Below are positions 6,587 through 13,115 of a DNA stretch of 13,115 nt, piece after piece. The position numbers and the translations under genes were made by a program. This DNA comes from Solirubrobacterales bacterium (GTDB taxonomy: Bacteria > Actinomycetota > Thermoleophilia > Solirubrobacterales > Solirubrobacteraceae): contig JACCQW010000193.1 in the NCBI GenBank assembly GCA_013813955.1, forward strand, positions 1 to 13,115, in the 5' to 3' direction. The notes under the pieces were generated by a model. The model saw only the letters and a program-made list of their open reading frames with translations. It made no database searches and was not told where the DNA came from. How positions within the stretch are numbered: position 1 is the first letter of the stretch; every line of letters begins with the position of its first letter.

Positions 6587-6592
6587 TAGGGT
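6587..6592 (+). promoter_or_regulatory. -10 hexamer TAGGGT, probable leaderless ferritin promoter
   Basis: TAGGGT fits the actinobacterial TANNNT -10 pattern and ends six bases before the ATG at 6599, so transcription would start at or next to the start codon. No good Shine-Dalgarno lies at the right distance. The mutase gene shows the same spacing. Confidence 0.45.
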
Positions 6593-6598
6593 GGCGCG

Positions 6599-7132
6599 AT
6601 GCCCGCCCAGCCGTTCGTGGACCGCCTCAACGAGCAGATCGCCAACGAGTTCGCGGCCTCGCAGCAGTACGTCGCCATCGCGGCGCACTACGACGCAGAC
6701 ACCCTGCCGCGCCTCGCCGCCTTCTTCTACGCCCAGTCGCTCGAGGAGCGAAACCACGCGCTGATGATGGTCCGCTACCTGCTGGACGCCGGCGCGCAGG
6801 CGGCCGTGCCCGGCGTCATCGCCCCGCAGACGACGTTCGGCGATCCCGTCGCGCCCGTGACGCTGGCGCTCGAGCAGGAGCGCCGCGTGACGGAGCAGAT
6901 CAACGGGCTCGCCGCGCTCGCGCGCGAGTCCGGCGACTACACCAGCGAGCAGTTCATGCAGTGGTTCATCAAGGAGCAGGTCGAGGAGGTCGCGACGATG
7001 TCCGACCTCCTGCGCGTCGTGCAGCGCGCCCGCGAGAACCCGCTGCTCGCCGAGGAGTACCTCGCCCGCGAGGCGCCGGGCGAGGCTGGCTCGGACCCGA
7101 CCGCCCCGCCCGTGGCGGGCGGCGCCGTCTGA
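6599..7132 (+). CDS. ftn: Non-heme ferritin (FtnA-type)
   Basis: Iron-storage ferritin of 177 residues, expected to form a 24-subunit shell that oxidises Fe(II) and stores it as a ferric mineral. Every ligand expected for the E. coli FtnA di-iron centre is present at the same number: E17, E50, H53, E94, Q127 and E130. The third-site residues E49, E126 and E129 are there too. Landmarks are NEFAASQQYVAIA (16-28), QSLEERNHALMM (46-57), LALEQERRVTEQIN (89-102) and WFIKEQVEEV (122-131). The bacterioferritin heme ligand Met52 is Asn here, so this is not a heme bacterioferritin. A Gly/Ala/Pro-rich tail of about 17 residues extends past the last helix. Its promoter overlaps a DtxR/IdeR-like palindrome. 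In mycobacteria IdeR controls the ferritin gene bfrB, which makes iron control here plausible. The GNAT gene follows after eight bases. Confidence 0.95.
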   Translation: MPAQPFVDRLNEQIANEFAASQQYVAIAAHYDADTLPRLAAFFYAQSLEERNHALMMVRYLLDAGAQAAVPGVIAPQTTFGDPVAPVTLALEQERRVTEQINGLAALARESGDYTSEQFMQWFIKEQVEEVATMSDLLRVVQRARENPLLAEEYLAREAPGEAGSDPTAPPVAGGAV

Positions 7133-7140
7133 GCGCGGGC

Positions 7141-7722
7141 GTGACCGTGCGGCGGGCCACCGCCGCGGACCTCGACCGCGTCGCCGACACCCTCGCCCGC
7201 GCGTTCGCGAACGATGCGCACGTCCGCGCCACGGTGCCCGCCGCCGGCTTCGAGGAGCGGCTGCGCTCGCTCTACGCCCTGTACGCCGAGACGACGCTCG
7301 CGCTCGGCGAGCTGTGGGTGGCCGGCGACGGTGCGGCGGCGGCGATGTGGCAGCCGCCGGGGGGCGCGCCTGCTGCCCCGGCACTGAAGGAACGCGTCGC
7401 CGAGCTGCTCGGCGAGCGCTTCGGCGCCTATGCGGCCGCGGCCTCCCTCGGCGCCGCGCACCGACCCGAGCGCGAGCACTTCTACCTGGCGGGGATGGGC
7501 ACCGCGCCGGAGCACCAGGGCAGCGGGCTGGGGGGCGCGGTGATCGCACCGGTGCTCGCCCGCTGCGACGCCGAGGGCCTGCCGGCCGCAACCGACACCT
7601 CGACCGCGCTCGGCGCCGCGTTCTACGAGCGCCGTGGCTTCGTGGTCACGACGCGCTACGAGGAGCCGAGCGGCGGGCCGGTGTGGGTGCTGTGCCGTCC
7701 ACCCGCGGCGCAGCGCGGCTGA
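7141..7722 (+). CDS. GNAT-family N-acetyltransferase
   Basis: Cytoplasmic acetyltransferase of 193 residues that uses acetyl-CoA. The N-terminus VRRATAADLDRVADTLARAF (3-22) is the usual first strand and helix. The acyl-CoA pyrophosphate loop is EHQGSGLG (124-131), preceded by the beta-4 strand HFYLAGMGTAP (113-123). Strand 5 and helix 4 end in AAFYERRGFVVT (159-170). The start is the GTG at 7141, chosen because the fold begins there; the open frame upstream is only a ferritin shadow. There is no clear Shine-Dalgarno. It lies eight bases after ferritin and 12 before the methyltransferase, so the three may be co-transcribed. The substrate is unknown; small-molecule amine or antibiotic acetylation would be guesses. 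Confidence 0.9.
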   Translation: MTVRRATAADLDRVADTLARAFANDAHVRATVPAAGFEERLRSLYALYAETTLALGELWVAGDGAAAAMWQPPGGAPAAPALKERVAELLGERFGAYAAAASLGAAHRPEREHFYLAGMGTAPEHQGSGLGGAVIAPVLARCDAEGLPAATDTSTALGAAFYERRGFVVTTRYEEPSGGPVWVLCRPPAAQRG

Positions 7723-7734
7723 CACACTGAAGGC

Positions 7735-8376
7735 GTGCTCGACCGGGCCCTCACCACCACCGCGCGCCTGCGCGCGCGCCTGGGGTCGACCGCGCCGCCG
7801 CGCGAGCAGCTCATCGCCCGTCACGTCGCGGGGCGCTCGTTCGTGGACGTCGGCTGCATGTGGTCGGTCGACGGGGCGCTGTGCTTCGCCGCCGAGGATG
7901 CGGGCGCGGACTCGGTGACCGGCGTGGACCTCATGGGCCCGTCCGTGCGGTTCACCGCCGAGCGCGAGCGCCGCGGCTCGCAGGTGCGCTTCGTGCAGGG
8001 CGACCTGCACGACCCCGACATCGTGCTGGAGATCGGCCGCCACGATGTCGTGTGGTGCTCGGGCGTGCTCTACCACGCCCCCCACCCGCTGCTGACGCTC
8101 GAGCGCCTGCGCGAGCTGACCGCCGGCACGCTGCTGCTGGCCACCGAGACCGTGCCCGAGACGCCGGGGCGCCCGGGCACGTGCGTCGTCGCACCCGGGC
8201 GCCGCGAGCACCCCAGCGCCGAGCCGGCGGGCGGCCCGGCGCAGGGCTACGCGCCGTGGTACTGGGGGATCACCCCGTCCGCGCTGCGGACGATGCTCGC
8301 CCTGAGCGGCTTCGCGGTGCTCGAGGAGCACCGCACGCCGCTGCACGTCACGGTCGTGGCGCGCCCGGCGTCGTGA
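7735..8376 (+). CDS. Class I SAM-dependent methyltransferase, small
   Basis: 213 residues with a Rossmann-type methyltransferase core. Motif I is FVDVGCMWSVDG (36-47), the acidic end of beta-2 is in VTGVDL (D65), motif II/III is VRFVQGDLHD (84-93), and motif IV is DVVWCSGVLYHAPHP (104-118). The FVDVGC and CSGVLYH blocks recall the DUF1698/CmoB-like and general class I groups, but the protein is shorter than CmoB, so the substrate is unknown. The C-terminus has a YAPWYWGITPSALR segment (about 190) typical of the group. The start is the GTG at 7735. A GAAGG lies too close to act as a normal Shine-Dalgarno, while CACACT ends six bases upstream and could be a weak -10. Its last 29 bases overlap the convergent protease gene. 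Confidence 0.85.
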   Translation: MLDRALTTTARLRARLGSTAPPREQLIARHVAGRSFVDVGCMWSVDGALCFAAEDAGADSVTGVDLMGPSVRFTAERERRGSQVRFVQGDLHDPDIVLEIGRHDVVWCSGVLYHAPHPLLTLERLRELTAGTLLLATETVPETPGRPGTCVVAPGRREHPSAEPAGGPAQGYAPWYWGITPSALRTMLALSGFAVLEEHRTPLHVTVVARPAS

Positions 8377-9487
8377 CGGCGTCGGCCTGGGCGGGTCGCG
8401 TGCCCAGCGTGGCCGTCACGGTGCGCTCGGCGCCGCCGCGGCGGATCTCGATGCGCACCCGGTCACCGGGCTCGTTGGCGGTCACCGCGTCGCCGACCTC
8501 CGCGGACTCGGTGACCGCCCTGCCGTCGACGGAGACGATGCGGTCCCCGGCCCGCAGGTTCGCGTCGTCGGCCGGGCCGCCGGGGACGACCTGGGCGACC
8601 ACGGCGCCGGAGCCGGTCTCGGGGTCGGTGGTCGAGACGCCGAGGTAGGGCCGCTCGATGTCCTTGCCGGCCTTCAGCTGCGCGAGGATCTCCTTGGCCG
8701 TGTCGATCGGCACCGCAAAGCCGACGCCGCTGTTGGAGCGCGAGCTGGTGGCGATCTGGGCGTTGACGCCGATCACGCGGCCGCGGGCGTCGATCAGGGG
8801 GCCGCCGGAGTTGCCGGGGTTGATCGCCGCGTCGGTCTGGATGACCTTGTCGATCGAGAAGTTGTTGGGGGCGCGGATCGTGCGCTGCAGGGCGGAGATG
8901 ACGCCGGTGGTCAGCGTGCCCTCCAGGCCGAAGGGGCTGCCCAGGGCGATCGCCGGCTCTCCCACGCGCACCCCGGCCGAGGAGCCCAGCGCGAGCGGCT
9001 CGAGGTCCAGGCCCTCGGGGTCGACCTTCAGCAGCGCGAGGTCGGTCGACGGGTCGGTGCCGACGACCCGGGCGCGGACGGGGTCGCCGTCCTCGAAGCG
9101 CACCCGGACGGTATCGGCGTCCTCGACGACATGGTCGTTGGTCAGGATGGAGCCCTCGTCGTCGATCACGAAGCCCGAGCCGCTGCCGCCGCCCTCCTGC
9201 GGGCCCAGCGGGGTGCGGCGCGTGGAGCGCGTCTCGACCGAGACGACGCCGGGACGCACGCGCTCGTACAGCGCGGCGACGTTCGTTGCGCTCTGCGCCG
9301 GAGTGCCATCGTCGGCGTCGCTGTCGGAGTCGGCGGGCTGCGCGGTCACCGCGGCGGAGGGCGCGGGGTCGTCGTCGTCAAAGGCGCCACCGACGGTGAG
9401 CGCCCCGAACAGCACGGCGATGACGAGCGCGCCCAGCAGCGCGGAGAGGAAGTTGGACCGGCGGGAGGGTGAGGACATGGCGGACAT
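8348..9487 (-). CDS. htrA: HtrA/DegP-like serine protease with PDZ domain
   Basis: Membrane-anchored extracytoplasmic quality-control protease of 379 residues. One transmembrane helix spans about 13-33 after a short basic N-terminus, which gives an N-in, C-out topology. An acidic, low-complexity linker (37-66) separates it from the trypsin-like domain. The triad is visible: H119 in LTNDHVV, D149 in STDLALLK and S227 in NPGNSGGPL. A single PDZ domain occupies about 279-363 (RPYLGVS, VVPGGPADDANLRAGDRIVSVDG). This is the standard actinobacterial HtrA/DegQ architecture and acts on misfolded envelope proteins. The start may be the ATG at 9487 or the in-frame ATG at 9478; neither has a clear Shine-Dalgarno. 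It is divergent from the mutase across 75 bp. Its 3' end runs into the methyltransferase gene by 29 bp, so both genes must end without an intergenic terminator. Confidence 0.95.
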   Translation of the reverse strand: MSAMSSPSRRSNFLSALLGALVIAVLFGALTVGGAFDDDDPAPSAAVTAQPADSDSDADDGTPAQSATNVAALYERVRPGVVSVETRSTRRTPLGPQEGGGSGSGFVIDDEGSILTNDHVVEDADTVRVRFEDGDPVRARVVGTDPSTDLALLKVDPEGLDLEPLALGSSAGVRVGEPAIALGSPFGLEGTLTTGVISALQRTIRAPNNFSIDKVIQTDAAINPGNSGGPLIDARGRVIGVNAQIATSSRSNSGVGFAVPIDTAKEILAQLKAGKDIERPYLGVSTTDPETGSGAVVAQVVPGGPADDANLRAGDRIVSVDGRAVTESAEVGDAVTANEPGDRVRIEIRRGGAERTVTATLGTRPAQADAVTTPGAPRP

Positions 9488-9492
9488 GCAAC

Positions 9493-9502
9493 GGGCATGC
9501 CC
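9493..9502. repeat. 10-bp palindrome GGGCATGCCC in the htrA/mutase divergent spacer
   Basis: Perfect self-complementary decamer five bases upstream of the protease ATG at 9487. A second perfect decamer, CCCCCGGGGG, lies at 9541-9550 in the same 75-bp spacer, right before the mutase -10. Both could be operators, but in GC-rich DNA chance is also credible. Confidence 0.25.
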
Positions 9503-9550
9503 TGAATGGGGGCTCTCCCGCGCCTAAAGGTTCTCTCAGCCCCCCGGGGG

Positions 9551-9556
9551 TACGCT
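9551..9556 (+). promoter_or_regulatory. -10 hexamer TACGCT, probable leaderless mutase promoter
   Basis: TACGCT matches TANNNT and ends six bases before the ATG at 9563, the same geometry as at ferritin. No Shine-Dalgarno is present, so a leaderless mRNA is likely. This also supports 9563 over the in-frame ATG at 9506. Confidence 0.45.
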
Positions 9557-9562
9557 TGCGCC

Positions 9563-11173
<1,611 letters not shown>

Positions 11174-11222
11174 TACAACCAACGGCCTGATCCGGCGTGC
11201 GTTCCCATCCGCTATCGCCGAC

Positions 11223-13115
11223 GTGAGTCCGAACCTCGCCCCGGCTTCAACGCCATCGCGTGCGACGAGGAGCCCCGCCTGCGTCACGGTGCTCCTTCTC
11301 TCGGTGCTCCTTCTCTCCGCGGCGCTGGTCGGCGCGCAGGCTCCGCCCGCCCATGCGGCGGATCCGGCGCTGGCCCCGTTGAGCACCGTGCCGGTGCCGG
11401 TCCCGGCCGACATCGCCAGGTACATCCGCGACGACATCGCGGCGATCAGGCTGGGCAAGTCGCTGTTCTGGGACATGCAGGCCGGCAGCGACGGCCGGAC
11501 CGCCTGCGCCACCTGCCACTTCAACGCGGGCGCCGATGCACGCTCGCAGAACCAGATCGGTCCGCGCGGGCCGTCGTTCGACTTCAAGGGCCCCAACGCC
11601 ACGCTGACCGCGTCGGACTTCCCGCTGCACAAGCTCAGCGACCCCGACGATGCCGCCTCGGCGGTCATCTCAGACACCGACGATGTGGTCGGCTCGCAGG
11701 GCGTCTTCCCGTCGAAGTTCGTCGATGTCTTCGACGGAGATCCGGTCGACGGCCAGAGCTTCGGTCCTCCCGACCCCCAGTTCTCAATCGGCGGCCACGA
11801 CGTGCGTCGTGTCACCAAGCGCCACACCCCTTCGACGATCAACGCGGTCTTCAACTTCCGCCAGTTCTGGGACGGCCGCGCGCAGAACGACTTCAACGGC
11901 GTCACCCCGTTCGGCAGCCGCGATCCCGATGCCCGCGTGGGTCGAGTGCGGCCGGACGGCGGCGTGGACAAGGTCGCCATCAACGTGACCGACGCCTCGC
12001 TGGCCTCGCAGGCGGTCTCTCCGCCCGTCAACCCGACGGAGATGTCCGCCGACGGACGGTCGCTGTCAGACGTCGGGCGCAAGCTGCTGGCCCTGCGCCC
12101 GCTGGGCACCCAGGCGGTCAGCCCCACCGATAGCGTCCTGGGCGCCGACGCTGATGCGTCCGGGCTCGGCCTGAGCATCTCCTACGGTGATCTCATCCGC
12201 AGCGCCTTCAAGCCTGAGTGGTGGGACTCCGCCGCCCGCGTGAGCGGCCCCGGCAACCGCGAGTACTCGCTCATGCAGTTCAACTTCTCGCTGTTCTGGG
12301 GCCTGGCGATCCAGGCCTACGAGGCCACGCTCGTCTCCGACCAGGCGCCCATCGATCAGTTCCTGGCCGGGGACCGTACCGCCCTCTCCGACCAGGCACA
12401 GGAGGGCATGGGGGTCTTCACCGGCAAGGGCGCGTGCTCGAAATGCCACGGCGGTGCGGTGTTCACGAACGCCACGACCCAGGACATCCGCGCTGACGGC
12501 CCGACCGATAGGTCGGGCGGAGAACACGACAGGGGTTTTGAGAACATCGGCGTGCGCCCTGACGCCGACGATCCGGGCAACGGCGATAAGGACCCTTTCG
12601 GCAAGCCGCTGTCGATCACGCGGCTCACCGGCCAGGGGCCCGACGGCGTGGAAGGGACGTTCAAGGTCTCGGGCCTGCGCAACGTGGAGCTCACCGCGCC
12701 GTACTTCCACAACGGCGGCCAGTCGACGCTGCGCCAGGTGGTCGACTTCTACAACCGCGGCGGCGACTTCGACAACCCGGAGAAGAGCTCAGACGTCAAG
12801 CCGCTGGGACTCAAGTCGTCCGACAAGGACGCGCTGGTGTCGTTCATGGAGTCGTTGACCGATCCGCGGGTGCGGGACCAGTCCGCTCCGTTCGACCATC
12901 CGCAGCTGTTCGTTCCGGTCGGCGAGCGGACCGCGGCGGACGGCGCGCTGGAGCTGGGCGCCGATGACCGCGCCGTGGACTGCTTCCGCCAGGTGCCCGC
13001 CACCGGCTCGGACGGCGGCTCGGCGGTGGCACCGTTCCTGAGCTTCACCGGACCGCCCTGCGACACGCCCAACCCGCTGCGCGGCGTGCGGGCATCGACG
13101 CCCGCGCCCGGCGGA
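11223..13115 (+). CDS. Secreted di-heme cytochrome c peroxidase/MauG-family protein, 3' end beyond window
   Basis: 631 codons are open to the window end. The signal peptide has basic residues R13 and R16, a Leu-rich core (21-36) and a likely cut after PPAHA (45), so the protein is exported. Two covalent heme c sites are visible: CATCH (95-99) and CSKCH (405-409). The first domain has LGKSLFWDM just before the heme and FWDGR (215-219), with NPTEM (270-274). The second has APYFHNGG (492-499) then TLRQVVDFYNRGGD. All are blocks of the CCP_MauG family. Members reduce H2O2 or use high-valent heme iron to oxidise proteins or organic substrates. The heme motifs are about 310 residues apart, roughly twice the spacing of classical bacterial peroxidases; one extra segment lies between residues 110 and 200. 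The GTG at 11223 is the only sensible start giving a complete signal peptide, and it has no clear Shine-Dalgarno. Substrate and redox partner are unknown. Confidence 0.88.
   Translation, partial: MSPNLAPASTPSRATRSPACVTVLLLSVLLLSAALVGAQAPPAHAADPALAPLSTVPVPVPADIARYIRDDIAAIRLGKSLFWDMQAGSDGRTACATCHFNAGADARSQNQIGPRGPSFDFKGPNATLTASDFPLHKLSDPDDAASAVISDTDDVVGSQGVFPSKFVDVFDGDPVDGQSFGPPDPQFSIGGHDVRRVTKRHTPSTINAVFNFRQFWDGRAQNDFNGVTPFGSRDPDARVGRVRPDGGVDKVAINVTDASLASQAVSPPVNPTEMSADGRSLSDVGRKLLALRPLGTQAVSPTDSVLGADADASGLGLSISYGDLIRSAFKPEWWDSAARVSGPGNREYSLMQFNFSLFWGLAIQAYEATLVSDQAPIDQFLAGDRTALSDQAQEGMGVFTGKGACSKCHGGAVFTNATTQDIRADGPTDRSGGEHDRGFENIGVRPDADDPGNGDKDPFGKPLSITRLTGQGPDGVEGTFKVSGLRNVELTAPYFHNGGQSTLRQVVDFYNRGGDFDNPEKSSDVKPLGLKSSDKDALVSFMESLTDPRVRDQSAPFDHPQLFVPVGERTAADGALELGADDRAVDCFRQVPATGSDGGSAVAPFLSFTGPPCDTPNPLRGVRASTPAPGG
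11288..11317 (+). repeat. Two 15-bp tandem repeats within the signal peptide
   Basis: The unit GGTGCTCCTTCTCTC occurs twice without mismatch or gap (11288-11302 and 11303-11317). It encodes VLLLS-VLLLS (residues 23-32) in the hydrophobic core of the peroxidase signal peptide. It is an in-frame duplication that lengthens the core. Confidence 0.85.

Noticed and set aside
6599..7132. Reading the ferritin as a heme bacterioferritin
   Set aside because: The heme-ligating Met52 position is Asn, and the ferroxidase ligands match the non-heme FtnA pattern, including Q127.
6937..8346. 469-aa minus-strand frame opposite ferritin, GNAT and methyltransferase
   Set aside because: Three recognised genes occupy the plus strand, and the antisense product has no motif or plausible start signal.
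9506..9562. Upstream ATG for the mutase
   Set aside because: It would add 19 non-conserved residues and lie upstream of the likely -10 at 9551; the family N-terminus begins at 9563.

Overview
The window looks like chromosomal DNA from a very GC-rich actinobacterium. A soil lineage of the Thermoleophilia type (Solirubrobacterales, such as Conexibacter or Solirubrobacter) fits best. This rests on GC-dominated third codon positions, frequent GTG/TTG starts, start-proximal TANNNT hexamers suggesting leaderless transcripts, and gene families I associate with that group. The phylum is fairly safe; the lower rank is inference. I see no tRNA, rRNA, CRISPR array, transposase or phage gene. Coding density is very high, and the longest gene-free stretch is about 106 bp.

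Region A (6551 down to 1, minus strand) is a surface-polysaccharide cluster, read in transcription order. It starts with a 59-aa Cys/Lys/Arg-rich protein, followed by a UDP-glucuronate decarboxylase making UDP-xylose. After a 106-bp gap with repeats and a palindrome comes a membrane polyprenyl-phosphate sugar-1-phosphate transferase (WbaP/CpsE type). Then come a secreted GH10 endo-beta-1,4-xylanase, an ABC-2 permease (Wzm), its ATPase (Wzt, short form), a 109-aa helical protein of unknown function, and a GT4 glycosyltransferase cut by the window edge. The last four genes are packed with GTGA overlaps or a 23-bp overlap, which implies translational coupling. A UDP-xylose synthase and a xylan-type hydrolase in one export cluster suggest a xylose-containing polymer that is trimmed or released by its own hydrolase.

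Region B (6599-8376, plus strand) starts divergently from region A across a 47-bp spacer holding a perfect 7+2+7 bp palindrome that resembles a partial DtxR/IdeR iron box. It encodes a non-heme ferritin with a complete ferroxidase centre, a GNAT acetyltransferase and a small SAM methyltransferase.

Region C (9487 down to 8348, minus strand) is a membrane-anchored HtrA/DegP-like protease. Its 3' end overlaps the methyltransferase tail to tail by 29 bp.

Region D (9563-13115, plus strand) holds a coenzyme-B12-dependent acyl-CoA mutase catalytic subunit. It has methylmalonyl-CoA-type specificity residues but no B12-binding domain. Next comes a secreted di-heme MauG/cytochrome c peroxidase-family protein, which stays open to the window end and has an unusually long heme-to-heme spacing.
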